64,000 nucleotides of DNA, taken from positions 478,319 to 542,318 of the forward strand of contig NZ_BCFL01000016.1 in the NCBI RefSeq assembly GCF_002217755.1, given 5' to 3'. How positions within the stretch are numbered: position 1 is the first letter of the stretch; each line of letters opens with the position of its first letter. The DNA is from Streptomyces hyaluromycini. Its GTDB lineage: Bacteria > Actinomycetota > Actinomycetes > Streptomycetales > Streptomycetaceae. The notes beneath the pieces are model-generated. The model did no database searches. It had not been told where the DNA came from and saw nothing but the letters and a program-made list of their open reading frames with translations. A program made the position numbers and the translations under genes. Below, in pieces: positions 24,174 to 37,591 of the stretch.

Positions 24174-26690
24174 TCAGATCAGCGTGCCGGTCGACGTTCC
24201 CGTGCTGCTGCTCTCCGATGCCGCCGCCGAGCTGCTCGACGCCGCCGGAGCACTGGACGCGGGACCGCTCGCCGAGTTGCTGGTGGACGGAGTGTCGGTC
24301 GGGGCCGAGGACGAGGGTGACGGCGACGGGCTCGCCGACGGGGACTCGGACTTCGACGGGCTCGGCGATGCCGACTTCGAAGTCGACGGCGTCGGTGTCG
24401 GCGACTTCGACGGCGAGCTCGTCGTACCGCCGCTAGACGACCCCTTGGTCCCAGAAGCCGAAGCCGAAGGCGTCTTCGTGTCCGAGGGGGGCGTCGGGTC
24501 GTCCGACGTGCCCAGGGTGCCGTCGGGGCCCGGGTCCGTCGGCTTGGCCGTCGCCGTGCCGGTGTCGCCCGTGCCCGGCGTCTGCCCGGGGTCGGCGCCG
24601 AGGCTGCCGTCGCCCGTGCCCTCGCTCGCCGACGGGTTGACGCTCACGTCGTTGGACGGGTTGTCGGCGTTGTTGTTGGAGGTCATGCCGAGGGTGACCA
24701 CGGTGCCCAGGACGGCCGTCAGAAGCACCCCCGCACCCACCGCCACCAGGTTCCGGCGGGCCATGCGGACAAGGCCGCCCCCGCCGCCCTGGGCCGGCGC
24801 CGGCTGCCCCGGGACCCTGTGGGTCACCAGGGTGTCCGAAACCGGCGAGTGGACCGCCGGGAAGGGCCTCGTGACGCCGCCCGCCGGGGATATGGACTCC
24901 TCGTGCCGGGCGTCGGGAATCTCGTCGCCGGCCATCGCGGCGACGGCCGGGATGACCTCGCCCGAGCGGTCCGCCACCAGGGCGAGGGCCCGTCGGCCGG
25001 CCGTCGTACCCCGCTTGTCGGCGAGCGCCCCGCGCAGGCCGATCGAGGCCTCCAACTCGGCCCGCGCGCGGTCCAGCTGGTCGCCGCAGAGCGCGAGGAT
25101 GCCGAGCTCGTGGTGGAAGTAGGCCTGTTCGCCCACCTCACCGGCGAGCCGGGAGGCCTCCGCGCCGGCCCGCAGCACCCGTTCCCAGGCGCTCCAGTGC
25201 AGCCCCGCCGCAAACGCGGGCGCGGCCGTACGGGCCAGTCGTACCGGCGTGCTGTCCTCGTCCTCCGCCGGCGCGACCGTCTCGGGCACCAGCAGCGTCA
25301 GCGCGGCGAGGACCGCGTCAGCCTCCGCGCAGACCCGCTCCGGGGAGACCGAGGGGTGCCCGGCCCACCAGCTGTAGTGCTGGGCGGCCGTGAGTGCCTG
25401 GGCCGTCGCGTCGTCGGCGTATCCGGCGGCCTCCAGCTGCTGCAGGACGCCCGCGGCGAGCCGGTAGCGGGAGCCCACCGGGGAGACCAGTCCGCAGCCC
25501 GCCAGTTCGCCGAGGGCGGCGTCCGCGTGGGTGTCGCCGACGAGGGCCGGCAGATGCGCCTGGTTCGGCACCTCGCCGCCGAGGGCGACCGCGAAGCGCA
25601 GGGTGGCCCGGGCGGAGCCGCTGAGCCGGGAGGCGAGCAGCGGGGCGGGCGCGGCGGCCTCGCCGAGGGACGGGAGCGGGACCTCTTCGGTCGCCTCGGC
25701 GTCGAGGGGCGCGTCGGCCGGCAGATCGGCGAGATCGGACAGGTTGGATGCGAAGACGCCGAACTCGTCAACGGCGCCCGCGCTGGCGCGCACCTGGTCG
25801 CGCTGGCGCAGCAGCGCCCCCGCCTGGACGAAGCGCAGCGGCAGGCCCTCGGACTCGAACCAGAGGTCTCCGGCCCAGTTGGCCTCCTCCTCGGTGAGCA
25901 CCCGGCCGACCGCGCGCTCCAGGATGTCGACGCCGCCGGCCCGCTCCAGGCCGCTGAGGAAGACCTCCTCGACCGCGGAGTCGGCGGTGGGCGCCGGCAC
26001 GTCCGGGGTGGCGCCGATCAGGAAGGCGCACTCGGGGGTGGCGTCGATCAGCTCGTCGAGCCCGGCGCCGCCGAACTCGATGTCGTCGAGGACGACGACC
26101 GCGCCGATGTCACGGACCAGTTCGAGGAGCTCGTCGGGTCCGGGGCGGTGCGCGGGCGCCTTGTAGACGGCGCGGAAGAGGTCGTGGAGCAGGTCCTCGG
26201 ACGTGCGGTGGAAGCCGTTGAGGCGGACCACGCCGTCGGGGGCGAGGTCGGAGCAGTCGTCGGCGACCAGGTCGAGGAGCGCGGTGCGGCCGGAGCCCGA
26301 GGGGCCGGTGAGGCGCACGGAGCGGCCGCGGGCGAGGAGCCGGACGAGCCGCTCGCGGTCGTCCTGGCGTTCCAGGAGCGGCAGCTCGGGCTGGGCGGGA
26401 CCGGGCGGAACCGGCGGCCGGACGCCGCGCTCGTACTCGGCACGCTCGGCGGCGGTGCGCTTCTCGGGTCTGGCGGGGCGTTCGGTCGGCGGGCAGGGTT
26501 CTATCTCACTGCCGTCGACGGGGTTGACGGTCAGCAGGAAGTCGCCGGTGACCAGCCGCGTGGTGCGGGCCGTCGCCGGCACGCTCTGGCCGAAGTCGTT
26601 GGTGAGGGATTCCCTGGGCGGGCGCTGGCGCGGCGTGCTGCCGTCGCCGTCCTGGCCGTACCCCTCGGGTCCCGGGTTGTTCGGGTCCAT
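24174..26690 (-). CDS. Membrane-anchored NTPase-like protein with Ser/Pro-rich tail
   Basis: 838 residues. The P-loop-like motif GPSGSGRT at 129-136 and a Walker-B-like VVVLDDIEF suggest an AAA/STAND-type ATPase core (about 100-420), but the Walker A lysine is replaced by arginine. A helical repeat-like middle follows, a single membrane segment lies at about 645-668 (NLVAVGAGVLLTAVLGTVVTLGM), and about 165 residues of Ser/Thr/Pro low complexity end the protein outside the membrane. The polar N-terminus has no signal peptide. It is probably a sensor or regulator, and the STAS gene lies upstream on the same strand. Function unknown. Confidence 0.75.
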   Translation of the reverse strand: MDPNNPGPEGYGQDGDGSTPRQRPPRESLTNDFGQSVPATARTTRLVTGDFLLTVNPVDGSEIEPCPPTERPARPEKRTAAERAEYERGVRPPVPPGPAQPELPLLERQDDRERLVRLLARGRSVRLTGPSGSGRTALLDLVADDCSDLAPDGVVRLNGFHRTSEDLLHDLFRAVYKAPAHRPGPDELLELVRDIGAVVVLDDIEFGGAGLDELIDATPECAFLIGATPDVPAPTADSAVEEVFLSGLERAGGVDILERAVGRVLTEEEANWAGDLWFESEGLPLRFVQAGALLRQRDQVRASAGAVDEFGVFASNLSDLADLPADAPLDAEATEEVPLPSLGEAAAPAPLLASRLSGSARATLRFAVALGGEVPNQAHLPALVGDTHADAALGELAGCGLVSPVGSRYRLAAGVLQQLEAAGYADDATAQALTAAQHYSWWAGHPSVSPERVCAEADAVLAALTLLVPETVAPAEDEDSTPVRLARTAAPAFAAGLHWSAWERVLRAGAEASRLAGEVGEQAYFHHELGILALCGDQLDRARAELEASIGLRGALADKRGTTAGRRALALVADRSGEVIPAVAAMAGDEIPDARHEESISPAGGVTRPFPAVHSPVSDTLVTHRVPGQPAPAQGGGGGLVRMARRNLVAVGAGVLLTAVLGTVVTLGMTSNNNADNPSNDVSVNPSASEGTGDGSLGADPGQTPGTGDTGTATAKPTDPGPDGTLGTSDDPTPPSDTKTPSASASGTKGSSSGGTTSSPSKSPTPTPSTSKSASPSPSKSESPSASPSPSPSSSAPTDTPSTSNSASGPASSAPAASSSSAAASESSSTGTSTGTLI

Positions 26691-27024
26691 AGGTTCCTAG
26701 CCCCCCAAAAGCGTCGTGTGCCGTGAATTCCGGCCCCTCCCGGCCTGTTGCACACTGCGCTGTCGCTTCTGGTCCGGGCCCGCGCTCGAAGGGTGGCAAG
26801 GGCGGCGGGCGACCGAACCTTAAACCTTGGCACAGTATCTACGACAGTCCGGGGTACCGCGCCGTCCGAGACATCACAGTCTCGTGAGGATTGCGTCTGA
26901 CGTGCGCTTGCGCGCCGTCCGACCGGGTCACCCCCGTCGCCCGGTTCACACCGGATCGCCGTGTCCCCATGGTGTGCCGTGTCCCGGCGGCTCGCCGCCG
27001 CACGGCCCGGCACCGGTCCCGGTG
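26691..27024. other. Intergenic region, no gene seen
   Basis: 334 bp between the STAS gene stop and the NTPase start, both minus strand. It must hold the NTPase promoter but no clear -10/-35 pair or hairpin stands out. Confidence 0.5.
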
Positions 27025-27348
27025 TCACACCCGGGGCAGCGACTCCACCCCGATACCCCCCTCGATCGCCAGGATCCGGTGCAGCCGGGTGGCCACCAGC
27101 AGGCGCTGCATCTGCGGCGGTACGCCGCGCAGCACCAGGCGGCGGCCGCAGCGGCCGGCCCGCCGGTGGGCCCCCATGATCACCCCGAGTCCGGTGGCGT
27201 CCCAGGAGTCCAGCTCGGACAGGTCCAGCACCAGGTCGCCGACTCCGTCGTCGACGGCCGAGTGCAGGACCGTACGGGCGTCCGCCGCGCTGCGTACGTC
27301 GAGGCGGCCCCCGACGACCAGCTCGGCGTGGTCGCCCCTGATGTACAT
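27025..27348 (-). CDS. STAS domain anti-sigma factor antagonist
   Basis: 107 residues, one STAS domain. The phospho-acceptor loop reads LDSWDATGLGV, with Thr52 before the conserved Gly where SpoIIAA-type antagonists carry Ser. Such proteins bind anti-sigma kinases when unphosphorylated and so free a sigma factor; the partner is not encoded nearby. GGAG upstream supports ATG 27348. Confidence 0.85.
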   Translation of the reverse strand: MYIRGDHAELVVGGRLDVRSAADARTVLHSAVDDGVGDLVLDLSELDSWDATGLGVIMGAHRRAGRCGRRLVLRGVPPQMQRLLVATRLHRILAIEGGIGVESLPRV

Positions 27349-27532
27349 ATGCGCTCCCCGAGAGTGCGTGTCCTACTCCGTGAAAGTGATGTCCGGTAAT
27401 GCAACCTCTGACTGCGTTCGCCGGTCAGAGGTTGCCATCTGTAAGCGAACCGATACCGAATTCACCCCCGAGGGTGAAAACCCCGGGGTTTGTACGTTTT
27501 GAGAGGTGGTCAGGGGGGCTACGTACTGATGT

Positions 27533-28381
27533 TCAGTACGTGTAGAAGCCCTGCCCGCTCTTGCGCCCGATGTCACCGGCGTCAACCATCCGGCGCATCA
27601 GCTCCGGAGGGGCGAACTTCTCGTCCTGCGACTCGGTGTAGATGTTGCTCGTGGCGTGCAGCAGGATGTCGACGCCGGTGAGGTCGGCCGTGGCCAGCGG
27701 GCCCATGGCGTGACCGAAGCCCAGCTTGCAGGCGAGGTCGATGTCCTCGGCGGTGGCGACGCCCGACTCGTACAGCTTGGTGGCCTCGACGACGAGCGCC
27801 GAGATCAGCCGGGTCGTCACGAAGCCGGCGACGTCCCGGTTGACGACGATGCAGGTCTTGCCGGTGGACTCGGCGAACTCCCGCGCGGTGGCGAGGGTTT
27901 CGTCGCTGGTCTTGTAGCCGCGGACCAGCTCCACGAGCTGCATCATCGGCACCGGCGAGAAGAAGTGGACGCCGACGACCCGCTCGGGGTGCTCGGTGGC
28001 CGCCGCGATCTTGGTGATCGGGATGGCGGAGGTGTTGGAGGCGAGTACGGCGTCCGGGCGCACGATCTTGTCGAGGGCGCGGAAGATCTCGTGCTTGACT
28101 TCCAGCTTCTCGAAGACGGCCTCGACCACGATGTCCGCGTCCGCGACCGCGTCCAGGTCGGTGGTCGTGGTGATGCGGGCCAGGGCGGCGTCGGCGTCGT
28201 GCGCCTCCAGCCGGCCCTTGCTCACGAACTTGTCGTACGAAGCCTGGATGCCGCCGACCGCACGGTCCAGCGCCTCGTCGGTGACGTCTCGCAGGACCAC
28301 GTCCCAGCCGGCCTGTGCGGCGACCTGGGCGATACCGGAACCCATCAGGCCGGCCCCGATGACGGCAAGCTTCCGTGCCAC
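27533..28381 (-). CDS. 3-hydroxybutyryl-CoA dehydrogenase
   Basis: 282 residues. N-terminal Rossmann motif VIGAGLMGSGIA (residues 7-18), catalytic-domain hallmarks NTSAIPITKIA, GVHFFSPVPMMQLVELV (His-Glu pair) and DRDVAGFVTTRL-type segment NRDVAGFVTTRL. It oxidises 3-hydroxyacyl-CoA with NAD(P) and supports the ethylmalonyl-CoA or fatty-acid routes together with the thiolase at 8673. GTG 28381 is preceded by GGGAG; the frame further upstream lacks homology. Confidence 0.92.
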   Translation of the reverse strand: MARKLAVIGAGLMGSGIAQVAAQAGWDVVLRDVTDEALDRAVGGIQASYDKFVSKGRLEAHDADAALARITTTTDLDAVADADIVVEAVFEKLEVKHEIFRALDKIVRPDAVLASNTSAIPITKIAAATEHPERVVGVHFFSPVPMMQLVELVRGYKTSDETLATAREFAESTGKTCIVVNRDVAGFVTTRLISALVVEATKLYESGVATAEDIDLACKLGFGHAMGPLATADLTGVDILLHATSNIYTESQDEKFAPPELMRRMVDAGDIGRKSGQGFYTY

Positions 28382-28577
28382 TCCGCTCCCCTTACACGCT
28401 GTTGAGGTATGCCTCTTGGGCGGGACCCTAGCGCTCGTCGGGGGCCCGGAAACCCGGTAAGTAACGCGTGTCACGGTCTCAGGACGTGAGACAACCGTCA
28501 CGTCCCGTCAGGCACCCCCGACGGCACGGTCCGTTTCGCGCCACGTACCGCGCGGCCCGGCTTCCCCGGGACACCTT

Positions 28578-28583
28578 TACGCT
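28578..28583 (+). promoter_or_regulatory. -10 box of a leaderless transcript
   Basis: TACGCT, six bases (GGCCGC), then ATG 28590 of the adenosyltransferase. Confidence 0.6.
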
Positions 28584-28589
28584 GGCCGC

Positions 28590-29162
28590 ATGGTCAATCT
28601 GACGCGCATCTACACCAGGACCGGCGACCGTGGCACCACCGCTCTCGGGGACATGAGCCGGGTCGCCAAGACGGATCTGCGGATCTCGGCGTACGCCGAC
28701 GCCAACGAGGCGAACGCGGTGATCGGGACGGCGATCGCGCTGGGCGGGCTGGCGGAGGAGGTCGTCAAGGTGCTCACCCGGGTGCAGAACGACCTCTTCG
28801 ACGTCGGCGCGGACCTGTCGACTCCGGTGGTGGAGAACCCGCAGTTCCCGCCCCTGCGGGTCGAGCAGTTCTACGTCGACAAGCTGGAGGCGGACTGCGA
28901 CCGCTTCAACGAGCGGCTGGAGAAGCTCCGCTCCTTCATCCTCCCGGGCGGCACCCCGGGCGCGGCCCTGCTCCACCAGGCCTGCACGGTCGTACGGCGG
29001 GCCGAGCGGTCGACGTGGACCGCGCTGGAGGCGCACGGCGAGGCGATGAACCCGCTGACCGCGACCTACCTCAACCGCCTGTCGGACCTGCTGTTCATTC
29101 TCGCCCGCACGGCCAACAAGGAGGTCGGGGACGTGCTGTGGGTGCCCGGCGGGGAGCGGTAA
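28590..29162 (+). CDS. PduO-type cob(I)alamin adenosyltransferase
   Basis: 190 residues of the PduO family: ATP-binding N-terminus TRIYTRTGDRGTTALGD, the LPGGTPGAALLHQACTVVRRAERS helix with the catalytic Arg/Glu, and NRLSDLLFILAR. It makes adenosylcobalamin from cob(I)alamin and ATP for B12 enzymes such as methylmalonyl-CoA mutase, fitting MeaB and epimerase in this window. No cobalamin riboswitch precedes it; the transcript seems leaderless. Confidence 0.92.
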   Translation: MVNLTRIYTRTGDRGTTALGDMSRVAKTDLRISAYADANEANAVIGTAIALGGLAEEVVKVLTRVQNDLFDVGADLSTPVVENPQFPPLRVEQFYVDKLEADCDRFNERLEKLRSFILPGGTPGAALLHQACTVVRRAERSTWTALEAHGEAMNPLTATYLNRLSDLLFILARTANKEVGDVLWVPGGER

Positions 29163-29209
29163 CGGCCGTCGGGGCACGGGAGTTGGGGAGCTGACAGCCG
29201 TATACGGAG

Positions 29210-29242
29210 TGGTCCAGACCTATTGACCGGTGGTCCAGACCT
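29210..29242. promoter_or_regulatory. Two DasR-type direct repeats at the chitinase promoter
   Basis: TGGTCCAGACCT occurs at 29210-29221 and 29231-29242, 21 bp apart (two helical turns). Each resembles the DasR responsive element TGGTCTAGACCA, and such paired 12-bp direct repeats are known for Streptomyces chitinase promoters. DasR is the GlcNAc-linked GntR repressor; chitin breakdown products relieve it. Confidence 0.8.
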
Positions 29243-29251
29243 TTCTATTCT
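29223..29251 (+). promoter_or_regulatory. Chitinase promoter
   Basis: TTGACC (29223-29228), exactly 17 bp, TATTCT (29246-29251): a good housekeeping-type promoter. The -35 lies between the DasR repeats and the second repeat sits in the spacer, so repressor binding would block polymerase. Confidence 0.75.
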
Positions 29252-29317
29252 CGCGGCACCATGGGCATGAAGGCTCAGTCATGCCCACGTCACCCCCGAT
29301 CGAGAGGGAGGCGCAGC

Positions 29318-31144
<1,827 letters not shown>

Positions 31145-31174
31145 CCCCTTCGCTCCATCCCCAACCCCCCACCC

Positions 31175-31206
31175 CGTCGCGGGCGGCCTTCGGGCCGTCC
31201 GCGACG
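31175..31206 (+). terminator. Terminator after chitinase
   Basis: 14-bp stem with one G-U pair (31175-31188 / 31193-31206) closed by a TTCG tetraloop, 30 bp after the stop. Confidence 0.8.
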
Positions 31207-31355
31207 GCGCGTTTCACCCCTCGCACGCCCCCCGCGTGCGCGGAAGGGGACGTTCGGCCCTGCGGGCAGGCCGGTCGGCGGCTGAAAGAGGGCCGTCGGC
31301 CGGGAAGAATCGATGTCTCCAGAAGACAAGCGGAACGATTCATTCGGGGGAAAGA

Positions 31356-31598
31356 ATGAAGCGCAGGCAGAACAGGGCGCACCCGTCCGGACCGGCGGCA
31401 CGGCCGGCCGGCTCCGGAGAACGGCCGGTCACCTCCAGGGCGACCTCGTTGGGGGTGTTCACCGGGGCGACCCTCGCGGCCCTCCTGGCCGCCTCGCCCC
31501 TCAACTTCACGGTGTCACTCAGCCCTGAACCGCACACGGTCGCCGTAGGTCAGGGCGCCGACACCCCGAACCCCCTGTGTCGGGTGGCGAGGAACTAG
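31356..31598 (+). CDS. Small protein with one hydrophobic segment
   Basis: 80 residues: basic N-terminus (MKRRQNRAHP), a single hydrophobic segment about 33-56 (GVFTGATLAALLAASPLNFTVSL) and a short polar end. GGGGGAAAG lies just upstream of the ATG, a good ribosome site. Its stop shares CTAG with the convergent DUF2550 stop. I do not recognise the family; it could be a membrane peptide or secreted by an uncleaved signal. Confidence 0.5.
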   Translation: MKRRQNRAHPSGPAARPAGSGERPVTSRATSLGVFTGATLAALLAASPLNFTVSLSPEPHTVAVGQGADTPNPLCRVARN

Positions 31599-32041
31599 GC
31601 GACGTTCACCCGCTGTCCGGGCGGGGCCGCCTCCAGCCAGGCGAGGAAGCCCGTCAACGCGTCCTCGCTCATGGCGAGTTCGAGACGGGTGCCGCGATGG
31701 GTGCAGGCGAGGATGACGGCGTCGGAGAGCAGGGCCAGCTCCTCCTCCCCCTCGGGGAGACGGCGGCCGGCCACCTCGATCCGGTCGCGCTCCAGGACCC
31801 GGCGGGGGCGGTAGGCGTAGGAGAAGACGCGGTACCACTCGACGCTGTCGCCGTTGTAGCGGGCGACGCCGTAGCTCCAGCCCTTGCCGCTGGTGTCCGT
31901 CTTCTCGGGGACCTCCCAGCGCAGGGAACAGTCGAAGGTGCCGCCGGAGCGCTGGATCAGTCTGCGGCGCAGGCCGAACAGGAAGAGTCCCACCACCACC
32001 AGCGCGACCACGATTCCGGCCACAGTCAGAGCGAGGACCAT
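31595..32041 (-). CDS. DUF2550 membrane-anchored protein
   Basis: 148 residues: one N-terminal membrane helix (about 3-24) followed by a soluble beta-rich DUF2550 domain (FDCSLRW, WSYGVARYNGDSVEWYRVFSYAYRPRRVLERDRIEV). The gene lies right after atpC in many actinobacteria, including mycobacteria. ATG 32041 has AGGAGG nine bases upstream; GTG 32047 is too close to it. Function unknown; separated from atpC by a strong terminator. Confidence 0.85.
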   Translation of the reverse strand: MVLALTVAGIVVALVVVGLFLFGLRRRLIQRSGGTFDCSLRWEVPEKTDTSGKGWSYGVARYNGDSVEWYRVFSYAYRPRRVLERDRIEVAGRRLPEGEEELALLSDAVILACTHRGTRLELAMSEDALTGFLAWLEAAPPGQRVNVA

Positions 32042-32096
32042 CGGCACCGACCTCCTCGTCTCCTAGGTAATGGAACGTAAAAAGACCCAGATCTAC

Positions 32097-32145
32097 CTCA
32101 GCCGCGGCTGGGTCCGGAATGGCTCCGGCCCCAGCCGCGGCTGAG
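32097..32145 (-). terminator. Terminator of the atp operon
   Basis: 21-bp arms (32097-32117 / 32125-32145) with one mismatch and a 7-nt loop. Each arm contains CAGCCGCGGCTG, itself a palindrome. It starts 26 bp after the atpC stop and is very stable. Confidence 0.85.
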
Positions 32146-32171
32146 TTACGTCAACGCATACGCGCAGTGTG

Positions 32172-32546
32172 TCAGCGCGCTGTCGCCGCCCGCAGACGGA
32201 CGTCGGCGCGCCGCTCGGCGGTGGCGTCGCCCTCCGCCTTCGCGCGCTCCAGCTCGCGCTGCTCGCGCTGGACGTCGATCTCGTCCGACAGCTCGGCGGT
32301 CTCGGCCAGCAGCGAGAGCTTGTTGTCCGCGAACGAGATGAAACCGCCGTGCACCGCGGCGACGACCGTTCCACCATCACTCGTACGGATGGTCACCGGG
32401 CCCGACTCCAGCACACCGAGCAGCGGCTGGTGACCGGGCATGACGCCGATGTCGCCGGACGTGGTGCGTGCGACGACCAGGGTGGCCTCGCCGGACCAGA
32501 CCTGGCGGTCCGCGGCGACGAGCTCGACGTGCAGCTCAGCAGCCAA
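32172..32546 (-). CDS. atpC: ATP synthase F1 subunit epsilon
   Basis: 124 residues: N-terminal beta-sandwich (LHVELVAADRQVWSGEATLVVARTTSGDIGVMPGHQPLLGVL) and a C-terminal helical hairpin. It links the rotor to F1 and can inhibit ATP hydrolysis. The start codon is TTG 32546 with GAGGAG seven bases upstream, an infrequent start that may lower expression. Last gene of the atp operon, after a 134-bp gap with a hairpin. Confidence 0.95.
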   Translation of the reverse strand: MAAELHVELVAADRQVWSGEATLVVARTTSGDIGVMPGHQPLLGVLESGPVTIRTSDGGTVVAAVHGGFISFADNKLSLLAETAELSDEIDVQREQRELERAKAEGDATAERRADVRLRAATAR

Positions 32547-32612
32547 GGGTGGCTCCTCGGGTCACCACCCGGCAGGGGTGCCGGGTGTTGGGGTCAATTC
32601 TAGTAGGCGTGA

Positions 32613-32643
32613 GTGAGGGGGCGGGACGCGCCCGCCCCCTCAC
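32613..32643 (-). terminator. Hairpin between atpD and atpC
   Basis: Perfect 13-bp stem GTGAGGGGGCGGG / CCCGCCCCCTCAC with a 5-nt loop, 38 bp past the atpD stop inside the operon. It may act as a partial terminator or 3' stabiliser so that less atpC than atpD message accumulates. Confidence 0.65.
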
Positions 32644-32680
32644 CCGAAGAACGCAATGAGTTCGGAAGAACTCAGGGTGT

Positions 32681-35031
<2,351 letters not shown>

Positions 35032-35052
35032 GAGTCAGGTCCCTTCCTTACG

Positions 35053-36642
35053 TCACTTGGCCGCGGCCGGGGCGTCCTCGCCGAGAAGCTTGCCGTCCGA
35101 GGTCTCGAACTGCTTCTTGAACTCGGCGATGGCGTCGGCAACAGCGGTGAGGGTGTCGTCCGACATCTTGCCGCCCTCCTTGATGGAGGTCATGAGGCCC
35201 TGCTCCTTGCGGTGCAGGTACTCCAGGAGCTCCTTCTCGAAGCGGCGGATGTCGGAGACCGGGACGTCGTCCATCTTGCCGGTGGTGCCGGCCCACACGG
35301 AGACGACCTGGTCCTCGGTGGACATCGGCTGGTACTGAGCCTGCTTGAGCAGCTCGACCAGTCGGGAACCACGCTCCAGCTGCGACTTCGACGCGGCGTC
35401 CAGGTCGGAACCGAAGGCGGCGAACGCCTCCAGCTCGCGGTACTGGGCGAGGTCCAGACGGAGGCGGCCGGAGACCTGCTTCATCGCCTTGTGCTGCGCG
35501 GAACCGCCGACTCGGGAGACGGAGATACCGACGTTCAGCGCGGGGCGCTGACCGGCGTTGAACAGGTCCGACTCCAGGAAGCACTGGCCGTCGGTGATGG
35601 AGATGACGTTGGTCGGGATGAACGCCGAGACGTCGTTGGCCTTGGTCTCGACGATCGGCAGACCGGTCATCGAGCCAGCGCCCATCTCGTCGGAGAGCTT
35701 GGCGCAGCGCTCAAGGAGACGGGAGTGCAGGTAGAAGACGTCACCCGGGTAGGCCTCACGGCCCGGCGGGCGGCGCAGCAGCAGGGAGACGGCGCGGTAG
35801 GCGTCGGCCTGCTTCGAGAGGTCGTCGAAGATGATGAGGACGTGCTTGCCGTCGTACATCCAGTGCTGGCCGATGGCCGAGCCGGTGTACGGCGCCAGGT
35901 ACTTGAAGCCGGCCGGGTCGGACGCCGGGGCGGCGACGATGGTCGTGTACTCCAGCGCGCCGGCCTCTTCGAGGGCGCCACGCACGGAGGCGATGGTCGA
36001 GCCCTTCTGGCCGATGGCGACGTAGACGCAGCGGACCTGCTTCTTCGGGTCGCCCGAGCGCCAGTTGTCGCGCTGGTTGATGATCGTGTCGACGGCCAGG
36101 GCGGTCTTGCCGGTCTGGCGGTCACCGATGATCAGCTGGCGCTGGCCGCGGCCGACCGGGGTCATCGCGTCGACGGCCTTGTAGCCGGTCTCCATCGGCT
36201 CGTGCACCGACTTACGGGCCATGACGCCGGGAGCCTGCAGCTCCAGGGCGCGGCGGCCGGACGTCTCGATCTCGCCGAGGCCGTCGATCGGGTTGCCGAG
36301 CGGGTCGACGACGCGGCCGAGGTAGCCCTCGCCCACCGCGACGGAGAGGACCTCACCGGTGCGCTGCACCGGCTGCCCCTCCTCGATGCCGCTGAACTCA
36401 CCGAGGACGATGGCGCCGATCTCGCGCTCTTCCAGGTTGAGCGCGAGGCCGAGGGTGCCGTCCTCGAACTTCAGCAGTTCGTTGGCCATGGCCGAGGGGA
36501 GGCCCTCGACCTTCGCGATGCCGTCGCCGGCAAGGGTGACCGTACCGACCTCCTCGCGCGAGGCCGCGTCCGGCTTGTACGACTGGACGAAGTTCTCCAG
36601 CGCGTCCCGGATCTCCTCCGGCCGGATCGTGAGCTCCGCCAT
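35053..36642 (-). CDS. atpA: ATP synthase F1 subunit alpha
   Basis: 529 residues, the non-catalytic nucleotide-binding subunit, with P-loop GDRQTGKT at 173-180 and [13 protein letters not shown] 36642 follows AGGGAA at normal spacing; the longer open frame to 36843 lacks homology. It has a 133-bp gap from atpH that holds no visible gene. Confidence 0.97.
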   Translation of the reverse strand: MAELTIRPEEIRDALENFVQSYKPDAASREEVGTVTLAGDGIAKVEGLPSAMANELLKFEDGTLGLALNLEEREIGAIVLGEFSGIEEGQPVQRTGEVLSVAVGEGYLGRVVDPLGNPIDGLGEIETSGRRALELQAPGVMARKSVHEPMETGYKAVDAMTPVGRGQRQLIIGDRQTGKTALAVDTIINQRDNWRSGDPKKQVRCVYVAIGQKGSTIASVRGALEEAGALEYTTIVAAPASDPAGFKYLAPYTGSAIGQHWMYDGKHVLIIFDDLSKQADAYRAVSLLLRRPPGREAYPGDVFYLHSRLLERCAKLSDEMGAGSMTGLPIVETKANDVSAFIPTNVISITDGQCFLESDLFNAGQRPALNVGISVSRVGGSAQHKAMKQVSGRLRLDLAQYRELEAFAAFGSDLDAASKSQLERGSRLVELLKQAQYQPMSTEDQVVSVWAGTTGKMDDVPVSDIRRFEKELLEYLHRKEQGLMTSIKEGGKMSDDTLTAVADAIAEFKKQFETSDGKLLGEDAPAAAK

Positions 36643-36775
36643 CTGGGTTCCCTGCTCTCCTTGTTGGGCCCGAAGTTTCACTTGGGGGGTCTGGGGGCGA
36701 CCCCCAGGATTCTTCATGTACGGCCCAACCCGGGCCGTCGTAAGTACGTACTGCTTGTTCTCGACCACCGAGGTG

Positions 36776-37591
36776 CTAGCTCGCCATGCGGCGGGCCGCG
36801 TCCTCCAGCCGGTCCGCGATGGAACCGTTGATGACCTCGTCACCGACCTGCACCCGGATCCCGCCGACGACCGCGGGGTCGACGTCGAGGTTGAGGTGCA
36901 TCGTGCGGCCGTAGAGCTTCGCGAGGGCGGCGCCCAGGCGCTGCTTCTGCGGCTCGCTCAGCGGCACCGCCGAGGTGACCACGGCGACCACACGGCTGCG
37001 ACGCTCCGCGGCCAGCTTCGACAGGGCCTCCAGGCCCGCTTCCAGGCTACGTCCCCGCGGCACGGTCACAAGGCGCGTGACCAGACGCTCGGTGACCGGC
37101 TTGGCACGGCCGCCGAGCAGCCGGTGCAGCAGCTCGGTCTTCGCGGCGACGGTGGCCTTGCGGTCGGTGAGCGCGGCGCGCAGCTCGGTGCTGGAGGAGA
37201 CGATCCGGCCGAACCGGAACAGCTCGTCCTCGGCGTCGTCCAGCGCGCCGGACTTCTCCGCGGCCGTGAGGTCGGCGGTGTTCGCCAGCTGCTCCAGCGC
37301 GTCCACCAGGTCGCGGGGCTGCGACCAGCGGGAGCGGACCAGGCCGGACACCAGGTCGGCGGTGGTCTCGGAGACCTGGCCGCCGATCAGGCGCCGGACC
37401 AGCTCGGCCTTCGCCTCGCCGGCCTGTGCCGGGTCGGTGAGGACCCGGCGCAGGCCTCCCTCACGGTGGAGCAGCGCGGTGACGGCCGCCAGCTCGTCGG
37501 CGAGCCGCGTCGCGTCCACGGACGTGGAGTCCGTCAGCGCGTCGAGACGCTCACGTGCGGCTGCCAGGGCCTCGCGGCTCGCTCCGTTCAT
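36776..37591 (-). CDS. atpH: ATP synthase F1 subunit delta
   Basis: 271 residues. The C-terminal half ([36 protein letters not shown] onward) is the OSCP/delta domain. The protein is longer than E. coli delta (177), because of an N-terminal extension typical of Streptomyces. It joins the peripheral stalk to F1. ATG overlaps the atpF stop (ATGA). Confidence 0.95.
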   Translation of the reverse strand: MNGASREALAAARERLDALTDSTSVDATRLADELAAVTALLHREGGLRRVLTDPAQAGEAKAELVRRLIGGQVSETTADLVSGLVRSRWSQPRDLVDALEQLANTADLTAAEKSGALDDAEDELFRFGRIVSSSTELRAALTDRKATVAAKTELLHRLLGGRAKPVTERLVTRLVTVPRGRSLEAGLEALSKLAAERRSRVVAVVTSAVPLSEPQKQRLGAALAKLYGRTMHLNLDVDPAVVGGIRVQVGDEVINGSIADRLEDAARRMAS

